This document shows, in pieces, positions 21,515-28,317 of a DNA stretch of 28,648 nt. Within the stretch, counting starts at the first letter, position 1; each line of letters opens with the position of its first letter. The position numbers and the translations under genes are program-made. Origin of the DNA: JBFELU01 sp041551965. Its GTDB lineage: Bacteria > Actinomycetota > Acidimicrobiia > Spongiisociales > UBA11373. Under the pieces are notes generated by a model. That model saw nothing but the letters and a program-made list of their open reading frames with translations. It was not told where the DNA came from and did no database searches. Where the stretch lies: assembly GCA_041551965.1 (NCBI GenBank), contig JBFELU010000030.1:1-28648 (forward strand). Reading direction: 5' to 3'.

Positions 21515-22360
21515 ATGGACCCGGTACGACGCCTCGGACGACCCGGCCTCCGTGCCCCTCGGGCGATCCTCGCCTTCGAGGGATGGAACGATGCCTGTGA
21601 TGCGGCCTCCGGTGCCGCCGCATACGTCATCGGCGAGCAGGACCCCAGTCCCTTCGCCCTCATCGAACCCGAGGAGTTCTACGACTTCCAGGCCACCAGG
21701 CCCACCGTCGAGGTGGACGAGGGTGGGACCCGGCGCCTCACCTGGCCCGAGACGAGGTTCTATGCCATCGAGATGCCGGCCAGATCCGCCGACGTCGTGG
21801 TCGTCACCGGGCACGAGCCCAATCTTCGGTGGAAGACCTACACCCGGCTCATCGCTCAAGTCCTGGCGGAGACCGACGTCGAACTGGTCATCACGCTGGG
21901 GGCATTCATCGGGCAGGTTCCCCACACGCTGCCGGTACCGATCATCGGGGTCGCCACCGATCCCGACCTGGTCGAGCGCTTTCAACTCCCCACGTCCCAC
22001 TACGAAGGACCGACCGGGATCGTGGGAGTGATGCTGGAAGCCTGCCGGGAGATCGGTATCCCGGCCGTCAGCCTGTGGGCGGCGACACCCCATTACCTGG
22101 CGGCCAATCCCAATCCGAGAGCCATGCTGGCGCTCGTCGACAAGGCCTCTGTGATCCTCGACATCGACGTGGACACCGCCGAGCTCACCAAGGTGGCCGA
22201 CGAGTTCGGGACCCGGGTCGACGAGGCGATGAACCGCAGCGAGGAGTTCGCCGACTACGTCCGACGCCTCGAAGAGGGCATCGAGACGACGGGCCCCGCC
22301 CTCGATCCATCGGGCGGCCAGCTCATCTCGGAGATCGAGGAGTGGCTCCGCGACCGCTAG
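21515..22360 (+). CDS. PAC2 family protein
   Basis: This 281-residue protein of the PAC2 (proteasome assembly chaperone 2-like) family is widespread in Actinobacteria. Recognisable pieces are the N-terminal AILAFEGWNDACDAASGAAAYVI (about residues 17-39), EEFYDFQATRPTVEV and VVVVTGHEPNLRWKTYTRLI. ITLGAFIGQVPHTLPVPIIG and HYEGPTGIVGVMLEACREIGIPAVSLWAATPHYLAANPNPRAML follow. The C-terminus is a helical, acidic tail. The eukaryotic relatives are proteasome chaperones; the bacterial role is not established and no proteasome genes are in the window. It ends in CTAG shared tail-to-tail with the crotonase gene. Confidence 0.92.
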   Translation: MDPVRRLGRPGLRAPRAILAFEGWNDACDAASGAAAYVIGEQDPSPFALIEPEEFYDFQATRPTVEVDEGGTRRLTWPETRFYAIEMPARSADVVVVTGHEPNLRWKTYTRLIAQVLAETDVELVITLGAFIGQVPHTLPVPIIGVATDPDLVERFQLPTSHYEGPTGIVGVMLEACREIGIPAVSLWAATPHYLAANPNPRAMLALVDKASVILDIDVDTAELTKVADEFGTRVDEAMNRSEEFADYVRRLEEGIETTGPALDPSGGQLISEIEEWLRDR

Positions 22361-23109
22361 TGATCGCTGCGGGCGCCCTCCCCGCCCCGCCCCTCGCCTG
22401 CCGCAAAGCGAGCCGCCCCTTCGGCAGCCACCTGCACCACGGTCCGTCCACGGGCCGCCTCCATCTCCAGGCCTTCTCCGAGCGGCACGCCGATGCCCTC
22501 GTAGACGGCCGCCCGGTCTGAGCGCACCGTCTCCTGCGGAAAGGCGGCGATCAACTTGGCGAGCTCCAAAGCCTCGTCGAGCTCCCGATCGGGGGCGACG
22601 AGGCGATCGACCAGCCCGATCCGGTGAGCTTCCGCAGCCGTCACCGGCCGGCCCGTCAGGATCATGTCGAGTGCTCGTGACAGACCAACGATATGGGGAA
22701 GCCTCTGGGTGCCGCCGTCGGCGAGGGGAACCCCAAACCGCCTTTCGAAGCACCCGAAGACGGCGTCCTCACCCGCCACCCGCAGGTCACACCACAGGGC
22801 GAGCTCGAGACCACCGGCCACGCAGTACCCGGCGACGGCGGCGATGGTCGGCTTGGAGATCGTCGTCCGGCCGATACCCAGCCAACCCCCGGGCCCCTCG
22901 ACCAGATCGAATGACTTGAGGTCGGCTCCGGCGCAGAAGGTCCCGCCCGACCCGGTGAGGATCGCCACGGACGCCTCCTCGTCCGCATCGAACCGACCGA
23001 ACGCATCGGCCAGGCCTGCAGCGGTCTCCGCATCGATGGCATTGCGCCGCTCTGGGCGGGCGATCGTGACCACCGCCGCCGATCCGATCCTCTCGTAGTG
23101 CACCGCCAC
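22357..23109 (-). CDS. Crotonase/enoyl-CoA hydratase family protein
   Basis: This 250-residue crotonase-fold protein acts, or is expected to act, on acyl-CoA thioesters. The oxyanion-hole segments are GTFCAGADLKSF (about residues 56-67) and AGYCVAGGLELALWCDLR (about 94-111). FERRFGVPLADGGTQRLPHIVGLSRALDMILTGRPV follows. By hand alignment with rat enoyl-CoA hydratase the first catalytic Glu is kept (in CFERRFG), while the second is Asp (in ALDMILTG). Hydratase activity may therefore be altered, and isomerase or other thioesterase-like chemistry is possible. Start GTG 23109 with GGGAGG at 5-nt spacing. The stop overlaps the PAC2 stop by 4 nt. Confidence 0.9.
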   Translation of the reverse strand: MAVHYERIGSAAVVTIARPERRNAIDAETAAGLADAFGRFDADEEASVAILTGSGGTFCAGADLKSFDLVEGPGGWLGIGRTTISKPTIAAVAGYCVAGGLELALWCDLRVAGEDAVFGCFERRFGVPLADGGTQRLPHIVGLSRALDMILTGRPVTAAEAHRIGLVDRLVAPDRELDEALELAKLIAAFPQETVRSDRAAVYEGIGVPLGEGLEMEAARGRTVVQVAAEGAARFAAGEGRGGEGARSDH

Positions 23110-23152
23110 AGTGGCCTCCCGGTCGTCGTCCGGAGACTACGGCCCGGGCCGC

Positions 23153-24298
23153 TCAGCCGACGGTGGCGGCGAGTACCTCGAGGAGGCGATCCACGTCTTC
23201 GACGGTGTTGTAGACGTGAGGTGAGATCCGCACCGAATCGCCCCTGATGCTGACGTGCACGCCGGCCGCGGCCAGAGCGTCGGCGAGACCCCGCGGTGTT
23301 CCCCGGGGAAGACGCACGCCCATCAGGTGGCTCTCACGGTCGGCGGCCGGCACCGGAACGAGACCGAGGTCCTGCGAGCCCTCTTCGATACGCCGGGTGA
23401 GCGGCTCGATGGTGGCGGCCACCAGCTCGGGAGTCCACGCGACCAACTGTTCGAGGGCGGCGATCCCCATCGGCGTGAGCGTGAAGTTGCTCCGCTCGCC
23501 GACGTCGAAGCGGCGGGCACCTTCTTGATAGGTATCGCGATAGTCGACGAGACCCGCAAAATCCTCGGCGTCCTTCCTCGTGATCCAGTTGAACTCGAGA
23601 GGGTCCCCGAGACGATGTTCTGGGGCCACCCAGAGATAGCCGAGGCTGTAGGGGCCGAGCAGCCACTTGTACCCGGCGGCCACCACGAAGTCGGGTTTGA
23701 TCGCGGCCAGGTCGAACGCACACGCTCCCAGCGACTGGGTCGCATCGACCACCAAGGCGGCCGCGGCTTCTCGCGTCGCCCGGCCCACCGCCTCGAGGTC
23801 GAGGCGCCTCCCGTCCGTCCAGTGCACCTGGGGCACGGCGACGACCGCCGTCCGCTCATCGATCGCCCCGAGCACCCCTCCCGTCCAGTCACCTTCCTCC
23901 GGTTTGGGGACCACCACCAGATCACCCCCGAAGCGCTGCACCGCCTCCCGCCACGGATAGACGTTGGAGGGGAACTGTTCGGCGACGATCACGACCGTCC
24001 GGCCGGGACCGACCGGGAGGTTGGCGGCCGCGATGCCGACTCCGTAGGAGACCGCCGGGATGAGAGCCACACCGTCGGCGTCGCCGCCGATCAGCGATGC
24101 GAAGAGCCCCCGCAGGCGCTCGGAGGGAGCGAAGAAATCGTCGACGGAGACCTCCCAGGGGTGGGACTGGAGATCGACGGCGCGCCGCGCCGCGGCTCGC
24201 ACCGAGTCGAGCTGCGGCGACATGTAGGCGCAGTTGAGATAGGCGAGACCGTCGGGAATGTCGAACAGGTCCCGCTGTGAGGGCAGGACGTGTCGCAC
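23153..24298 (-). CDS. Aminotransferase class V-fold PLP enzyme
   Basis: This 381-residue fold-type I PLP enzyme is of the class V (cysteine desulfurase/kynureninase/isopenicillin-N-epimerase-like) group. DGLAYLNCAYMSPQ opens the protein. LVVDATQSLGA holds the PLP-pyridine Asp (D185), and AAGYKWLLGPYSLGYLWV holds the PLP lysine (K211). The C-terminal domain ends with VSIRGDSVRISPHVYNTVEDVDRLLEVL. A cysteine desulfurase-type catalytic Cys loop is not evident, so NifS/SufS activity is unlikely; substrate unknown. Start GTG 24298 lies 10 nt after the bS22 stop, suggesting cotranscription. Confidence 0.9.
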   Translation of the reverse strand: MRHVLPSQRDLFDIPDGLAYLNCAYMSPQLDSVRAAARRAVDLQSHPWEVSVDDFFAPSERLRGLFASLIGGDADGVALIPAVSYGVGIAAANLPVGPGRTVVIVAEQFPSNVYPWREAVQRFGGDLVVVPKPEEGDWTGGVLGAIDERTAVVAVPQVHWTDGRRLDLEAVGRATREAAAALVVDATQSLGACAFDLAAIKPDFVVAAGYKWLLGPYSLGYLWVAPEHRLGDPLEFNWITRKDAEDFAGLVDYRDTYQEGARRFDVGERSNFTLTPMGIAALEQLVAWTPELVAATIEPLTRRIEEGSQDLGLVPVPAADRESHLMGVRLPRGTPRGLADALAAAGVHVSIRGDSVRISPHVYNTVEDVDRLLEVLAATVG

Positions 24299-24308
24299 GC
24301 CGGGTGCG

Positions 24309-24401
24309 CTACTTCTTCCGCTTGTGACGATTGGCGCGCAAGCGCTTGCGGTACTTGTGCTTGCTCATCTTCTTGCGCCGTTTCTTGACCAACGAACCCA
24401 T
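24309..24401 (-). CDS. 30S ribosomal protein bS22-type small basic protein (AURKAIP1/COX24 domain)
   Basis: A 30-residue reading frame from ATG 24401 to TAG 24309 encodes a protein that begins MGSLVKKRRKKMSKHKYRK and ends in NRHKRKK. Over half of the residues are Lys or Arg. This is the pattern of the actinobacterial bS22 protein, first seen in mycobacterial ribosomes, and of the AURKAIP1/COX24 domain ('MGSVIKKRRKRMAKKKHRKLL...'). It would bind 16S rRNA in the 30S subunit. GAGGA lies 5 nt before the ATG as ribosome-binding site. It is upstream of, and probably cotranscribed with, the class V aminotransferase. The gene is easily missed because of its length. Confidence 0.92.
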   Translation of the reverse strand: MGSLVKKRRKKMSKHKYRKRLRANRHKRKK

Positions 24402-24422
24402 GGATCCTCGGAATCGGGCGCC

Positions 24423-24458
24423 CCAGGTTGGCGGCTCTTCGTCCGATGCGCAACCTGG
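24423..24458. repeat. 8-bp inverted repeat upstream of the peptidase-C26 gene
   Basis: CCAGGTTG (24423-24430) and CAACCTGG (24451-24458) are exact reverse complements separated by 20 nt. The right arm ends 2 nt before the candidate -10 TACGCT at 24461. The element lies in the 74-nt divergent region between bS22 and the glutamine-amidotransferase-like gene and could be an operator for either. Confidence 0.4.
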
Positions 24459-24460
24459 TC

Positions 24461-24466
24461 TACGCT
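24461..24466 (+). promoter_or_regulatory. Candidate -10 element (TACGCT) of the C26 hydrolase gene
   Basis: TACGCT is 9 nt before ATG 24476 with no ribosome-binding site between them, suggesting a leaderless transcript. The same hexamer precedes the next SDR gene at 25206. Confidence 0.35.
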
Positions 24467-24475
24467 TCGGCGGCC

Positions 24476-25189
24476 ATGCGTCCGATGATCGGGATCACCG
24501 CCGCCCAACGTGAGGTGCCGTCATCCGCGGGTGAGGATCGGGCACATGTTCTGTATGTGACCTACACCGCCATGGTCCGGGCGGCGGGTGGGCTTCCCAT
24601 CATCCTGGTGCCCGGCGACGGCGTCGATGAGGTCGTGGCCCGCATCGACGGCCTGGTACTGAGCGGAGGCGGAGACGTCGACCCGGCCCGATACGGGGGG
24701 CCCGGAGATCCTGCGGTCTATGGGGTGGACCCGGAACGAGACGAGTTCGAGATGGCACTGGCTCGTGCCGCCGCCGAACGACGTCTCCCCACGCTGGCCG
24801 TCTGCCGCGGGATGCAGATCGTCAACGTTGCCTTCGGAGGAACCCTCATCGCCGACATCTCCTCCCGAATCCCCGACACCGAGGAACACCGGCGGCGCGG
24901 CGACGAGGTGCGCCTCACCACCCAGCGGGTCACGATCGACGCCGGTTCGGCCGTGGCGAGGGCTCTGGGCTCCACCGACCTCCGGGTGAACACCGTCCAC
25001 CACCAGGCCATTGACGAGGTGGGCGCGGGACTGCGGATCACGGGCCGGGCGGATGACGGCGTCCCGGAAGCCATGGAGGCTCAGGATTGGCCCCTATGGG
25101 CGGTCCAGTGGCATCCGGAGTGGCTCGGCCGCGACGATCCCCCCTCCCTGCGCCTCTTCGCGACATTGGTGGAAGCGGCCTCCAGATGA
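24476..25189 (+). CDS. Gamma-glutamyl-gamma-aminobutyrate hydrolase family protein (peptidase C26, PuuD-like)
   Basis: This 237-residue class-I glutamine-amidotransferase-fold hydrolase opens with MIGITAAQRE, which is typical of the C26 family. VLSGGGDVDPARYGG contains the oxyanion loop. The nucleophile C110 sits in the elbow AVCRGMQIVNVAFGG. VNTVHHQAIDEVG and WAVQWHPEW (catalytic His and Glu) complete the triad. PuuD enzymes hydrolyse gamma-glutamyl-GABA in putrescine breakdown; no other puu genes are present, so the substrate is open. ATG 24476 is preferred to an upstream ATG at 24428, which would add 16 non-family residues. The TGA overlaps an ATG of the next frame. Confidence 0.92.
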   Translation: MRPMIGITAAQREVPSSAGEDRAHVLYVTYTAMVRAAGGLPIILVPGDGVDEVVARIDGLVLSGGGDVDPARYGGPGDPAVYGVDPERDEFEMALARAAAERRLPTLAVCRGMQIVNVAFGGTLIADISSRIPDTEEHRRRGDEVRLTTQRVTIDAGSAVARALGSTDLRVNTVHHQAIDEVGAGLRITGRADDGVPEAMEAQDWPLWAVQWHPEWLGRDDPPSLRLFATLVEAASR

Positions 25190-25205
25190 GCCTCCGCCCG
25201 CCTGG

Positions 25206-25211
25206 TACGCT
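25206..25211 (+). promoter_or_regulatory. Candidate -10 element (TACGCT) of the second SDR gene
   Basis: TACGCT lies 7 nt before GTG 25219 and no Shine-Dalgarno is present. This supports the GTG as a leaderless start rather than the ATG at 25186, though cotranscription with the upstream gene is also possible. Confidence 0.35.
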
Positions 25212-25218
25212 CCCCGGC

Positions 25219-25974
25219 GTGCCGGCCGACTTCTCACTCCGAGATCGGGTCATCGTCGTCACCGGGGCCAGCCGCGGGATCGGTGAAGCGATCGCCCGTG
25301 CCTGTGTCGACGCCGGCGCCTCCGTCGTGCTGGCTTCGAGGAAGCAGGAGGGGCTCGACGAGGCGGCCGCCGCCATCAGGGAGGCCGGGGGCACGGCCCT
25401 GCCGATCGCGTGCCACATGGGGCACCCCGACGAGGTGGCGGCCTTGTTCGACCGGACGGTTGCCGAGCTCGGGGGGGTGCACGGCCTCGTCAACAACGCC
25501 GGCACCAACCCCTACTTCGGCCCCACCCTGGGCACCACCGATGCGGCATTCGACAAGACCTTCGAGGTGAACGTCAAGGGATACCTCTACGCCACGCGGG
25601 AGTTCGCCGACAGGGCCAAGGGCGGCAGTGTCGTCAACATCGCCAGCGTCGCCGGCATCGACGCTTCCCCGCTCATGGGCATCTACGGCATGACGAAGGC
25701 TGCAGTCATCTCGATGACGAAGACCCTCGCCGTGGAGCTGGCGCCGGCGGGGATTCGGGTCAACGCCATCGCACCCGGGCTGGTCGAAACACGTTTCGCG
25801 GCAACGCTCATTCAGAACGACGAGATCCGCGATTCGGTGATGTCTCAGACTCCCCTGGCCCGCCACGCCGTGCCCGACGAGATCGCCGGCGCGGCGATCT
25901 TCCTCCTGTCCGAAGCATCCTCGTACGCCACCGGCGAGACCGTGGTGATCGACGGCGGATCGACCATCCGCTGA
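25219..25974 (+). CDS. Short-chain dehydrogenase/reductase (SDR family oxidoreductase)
   Basis: This classical SDR has 251 residues from GTG 25219. The cofactor motif is TGASRGIG (residues 15-22), NNAG is near 92, catalytic Ser is in NIASVAG (S143), and YGMTK holds Y156 and K160. RVNAIAPGLVETRF and the final TGETVVIDGG are standard. Arg and Lys after the second strand (ASRKQ) suggest NADP(H) preference. The alternative start ATG 25186, overlapping the upstream stop as ATGA, would add 11 residues. GTG is chosen for length and the TACGCT at -7. It resembles 3-oxoacyl-ACP reductase/dehydrogenase/reductase SDR family member 4-like enzymes; the substrate is not determinable. Confidence 0.93.
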   Translation: MPADFSLRDRVIVVTGASRGIGEAIARACVDAGASVVLASRKQEGLDEAAAAIREAGGTALPIACHMGHPDEVAALFDRTVAELGGVHGLVNNAGTNPYFGPTLGTTDAAFDKTFEVNVKGYLYATREFADRAKGGSVVNIASVAGIDASPLMGIYGMTKAAVISMTKTLAVELAPAGIRVNAIAPGLVETRFAATLIQNDEIRDSVMSQTPLARHAVPDEIAGAAIFLLSEASSYATGETVVIDGGSTIR

Positions 25975-26009
25975 TCCCCGGGGGTCGGGCCGGGAAGACC
26001 GGCGCGGGC

Positions 26010-26015
26010 TAGGGT
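26010..26015 (+). promoter_or_regulatory. Candidate -10 element (TAGGGT) of the DinB-like gene
   Basis: TAGGGTGCCGCCATG is identical over 15 nt to the start region of the SelW-like gene. The 6-nt spacer and missing Shine-Dalgarno point to leaderless transcription. Confidence 0.4.
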
Positions 26016-26021
26016 GCCGCC

Positions 26022-26645
26022 ATGGCCGGTCGGACCATTGCCGTCAGTCCCCTCCCCGGCTATTCGGATCGCATCGGAGCCGCCATGTGGCGCATGGAAG
26101 ACACCCGCCGGCGAACCCTGGTGACGCTCGAAGGCCTCGATCCCGGCCACCTCGACGTCGTGCCCGATGGATTCGAGAATTCGATCGGCACGTTGCTGTA
26201 TCACATTGCAGCGGTCGAAACCGACTGGCTCTACACCAACATCCTCGGTGAGGACTTCCCCGACTGGGTGGGCGAGTTGTTCCCTCACGACGGCCAGGGG
26301 CACGACGGCAGGCTCACTCACATCGGCGGGCTCATCCCGGAGGAGCATGTCGCCCGGCTCGCCACCGCGCGAGAGCACTTCCTCGTCGAGATGCGCCGCG
26401 TCGACGACGAATACCTCGATCGCGTCCGTCCCGTCGGCGACCACATGGTGAGCCCCGGCTGGGTCCTGCATCACCTCCGCGAGCATGAGGCGGAGCATCG
26501 CGGCCAGATCCAGTCGATCAGGACGGTCCTCAAGAAGCGCCGAGTCTCAGCCGACCGCGACACCCCGTGCCGAGATCTCCAACGCGACGACCTCTCCGGC
26601 ATCGCCGAGTCGGGCTCCCATCGCATCCACCACCGCTGCGGCTGA
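26022..26645 (+). CDS. DinB-like four-helix metal-binding protein
   Basis: This 207-residue protein of the DinB/DUF664 superfamily has the three metal-type histidines characteristic of the fold. The first is in IGTLLYHIAAVETDW (about residues 55-69), and the other two are in VLHHLREHEAEHRGQI (about 149-164). DinB folds are often thiol-dependent S-transferases, e.g. mycothiol-dependent; the role here is unknown. The usual family end is near residue 174 (RTVLKKRR). The frame continues for another 33 residues into the antisense of the thrB 3' end, stopping at TGA 26643. The start ATG 26022 has TAGGGT 6 nt upstream and no ribosome-binding site. Confidence 0.88.
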   Translation: MAGRTIAVSPLPGYSDRIGAAMWRMEDTRRRTLVTLEGLDPGHLDVVPDGFENSIGTLLYHIAAVETDWLYTNILGEDFPDWVGELFPHDGQGHDGRLTHIGGLIPEEHVARLATAREHFLVEMRRVDDEYLDRVRPVGDHMVSPGWVLHHLREHEAEHRGQIQSIRTVLKKRRVSADRDTPCRDLQRDDLSGIAESGSHRIHHRCG

Positions 26646-27398
26646 TCGCCTCGGAGTGAATGCCACCACGGTCGGCCCGGCCCCGCTCCACGCCGCATGG
26701 ACCGCTCCCGCGCCGCGGGCAGCCTCCATGAGCGCACCGGAACCGGGGACGAGGTGAGCGCGGCGCTCCTCATGCAACTCGTCGCCGCACGCCTCGGCGA
26801 GGACGGCGGGGTCACCGGTTCGCAGGCCTTCGATCAAGAAACCGAGACGAGCCGCGGTCCGCACGGCGACCGCCGTCGGGACCGGCTCGGTCGTCACCCG
26901 GCGAGCCGCCTCCGTGGCCAGTTCGGCGTCGGGCACCGCCAGCACGATGCTCAGATCCGGATGGATCTCGAGCCGCCGGACCTTGCCCCGCGGTGACACC
27001 ATGACCAGGCCGCCGTGGAGAGCGGCCGCCACGTTGTCGGGATGCCCTTCGACTCGTGCGGCGGGCTCGAGCAGGTCGCCGGGCTCGACCGAACCGCCCT
27101 CCTGTGAGCTCAACGCCGCCGCCGTGGCCGCAATGATGGCCGCACTCGATCCGAGGCCGCGGGCAGGCGGAATCGAGCTGTCGATCTCAACCCGAAAGGT
27201 TCCCTCGAGAGCGAGTTCGTCCGCGACCCGGCGGACCATGGCGACCGTGGCCTCCGGTGCGGGTTCGCCGGCCGACAGCACCCTCCAACCCGAAGCCTCG
27301 TCGACCGTGACCCGGCAACGCAGATCCAGAGCTACGGCGATGACGTCGTACCCGGGGCCGAGGTTGGCGGACGAGGCCGGAGCGGATGCCGTTGTCAC
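26547..27398 (-). CDS. thrB: Homoserine kinase ThrB (GHMP kinase)
   Basis: This 283-residue GHMP kinase phosphorylates homoserine in threonine biosynthesis. The N-terminus ASAPASSANLGPGYDVIAVAL is the homoserine-kinase version of motif 1. The ATP loop is PPARGLGSSAAIIAA (residues about 77-91), followed by RVEGHPDNVAAALHGG. Motif 3 near the C-terminus is AWSGAGPTVVAF. The length fits ThrB (about 300). The start is GTG 27398, overlapping the stop of the CDF exporter gene (GTGA), so translation is coupled to a metal transporter, an unusual partner. Other threonine genes (hom, thrC) are not in this window. Its last 99 nt overlap the DinB-like gene on the other strand. Confidence 0.92.
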   Translation of the reverse strand: MTTASAPASSANLGPGYDVIAVALDLRCRVTVDEASGWRVLSAGEPAPEATVAMVRRVADELALEGTFRVEIDSSIPPARGLGSSAAIIAATAAALSSQEGGSVEPGDLLEPAARVEGHPDNVAAALHGGLVMVSPRGKVRRLEIHPDLSIVLAVPDAELATEAARRVTTEPVPTAVAVRTAARLGFLIEGLRTGDPAVLAEACGDELHEERRAHLVPGSGALMEAARGAGAVHAAWSGAGPTVVAFTPRRSAAAVVDAMGARLGDAGEVVALEISARGVAVG

Positions 27399-28303
27399 GA
27401 TCGTGGCTCGATGAAGATCCGGGTCGCTGTGGGTTGGGCGTCGCGAATGCCCCGCTCGACCCGTTCGATCAGGGCCTCGATCTCTTCCCCGCTCAGTCCC
27501 GCATCGACATCGAGGTCGATGTTCACCAGGATCTCGTCCGGCCCCAGGTGCATGGTGAGCATTCGCGTCACCGCCTGCACCCCGGGCACGGCCAGGGTGG
27601 CCATGCGAATCGCCGATCGCGTCTGGCGGGTCGCCGACTCCCCGACCAACAAGCCCTTGACCTCGATCGCCAGAATCCACGCCGTCACCCCGAGGAGCAC
27701 ACCGATCACCAGCGAGGCGATGCCGTCCCACCGGGCATCCCCGGTCCACTCGGCGAGCAGCAGACCGCCGGCCGCCACGAGGATGCCGAGCACCGCCACC
27801 GTATCCTCGAAGAGCACAACGAGCAGCGCGGGGTCCTTGGATTCCCGCACCGTCCTCCACAGTCTTCGTCCGCCACGCCGCCTGTTGAACTCCTTGAGAG
27901 CCGGGATGAAGGCGATGAAGATCTCGAAGGCGGCCGCCACGCCCAGCACGATCAGGCTGAAGATGAGCCCGCCCGCGTGATGCTCGGGGTGACGAAGGCG
28001 CTCCAGGCCCTCCATGAAGGCCACCACCCCGCCCCCCACGAACAGGAAGACCGCCACCATGAACGACCAGAAGAAGACCTCCTTGCCCCGCCCGAACGGG
28101 TAGCGGACCGAGGGCGCAAAACGGCTGGCAGTGGTGCCCCGGAGCAGGAAGAGCTGATTGCCGCTGTCGGCCACCGAGTGGAAGCCCTCCGCCAGCATGG
28201 CGGAGCTACCGCTGACAGCCGCGGCGATGAACTTGATGACGGCGATGATCGAGTTGGCGATCAACGCCAGGATGACGATGGTCCGGGATTCGGAGGAAGC
28301 CAC
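27395..28303 (-). CDS. Cation diffusion facilitator (CDF) metal exporter
   Basis: This 302-residue CDF/SLC30-type antiporter exports divalent metals such as Zn, Fe or Mn. Helix 2 has AEGFHSVADSGNQLFLL, in which the metal-site HxxxD (H and D) is visible. RYPFGRGKEVFFWSFMVAV marks the cytosolic loop and helix 3. EDTVAVLGILVAAGG with D in the ED pair supplies the helix 5 metal ligands. The C-terminal cytoplasmic dimer domain carries VNIDLDVD and ends with ARIFIEPRS-like strands. The start is GTG 28303, with TAGACT 8 nt upstream; the frame is open for 28 more codons without family similarity. Sequence type resembles SLC30A9-like bacterial members. Metal specificity unknown. Confidence 0.92.
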   Translation of the reverse strand: MASSESRTIVILALIANSIIAVIKFIAAAVSGSSAMLAEGFHSVADSGNQLFLLRGTTASRFAPSVRYPFGRGKEVFFWSFMVAVFLFVGGGVVAFMEGLERLRHPEHHAGGLIFSLIVLGVAAAFEIFIAFIPALKEFNRRRGGRRLWRTVRESKDPALLVVLFEDTVAVLGILVAAGGLLLAEWTGDARWDGIASLVIGVLLGVTAWILAIEVKGLLVGESATRQTRSAIRMATLAVPGVQAVTRMLTMHLGPDEILVNIDLDVDAGLSGEEIEALIERVERGIRDAQPTATRIFIEPRS

Positions 28304-28311
28304 GACTCGGG

Positions 28312-28317
28312 AGTCTA
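28312..28317 (-). promoter_or_regulatory. Candidate -10 element (TAGACT) of the CDF-thrB unit
   Basis: TAGACT lies 8 nt before GTG 28303. Its TAG is also the stop codon of the upstream alpha/beta hydrolase gene. No Shine-Dalgarno is seen between it and the start. Confidence 0.35.
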
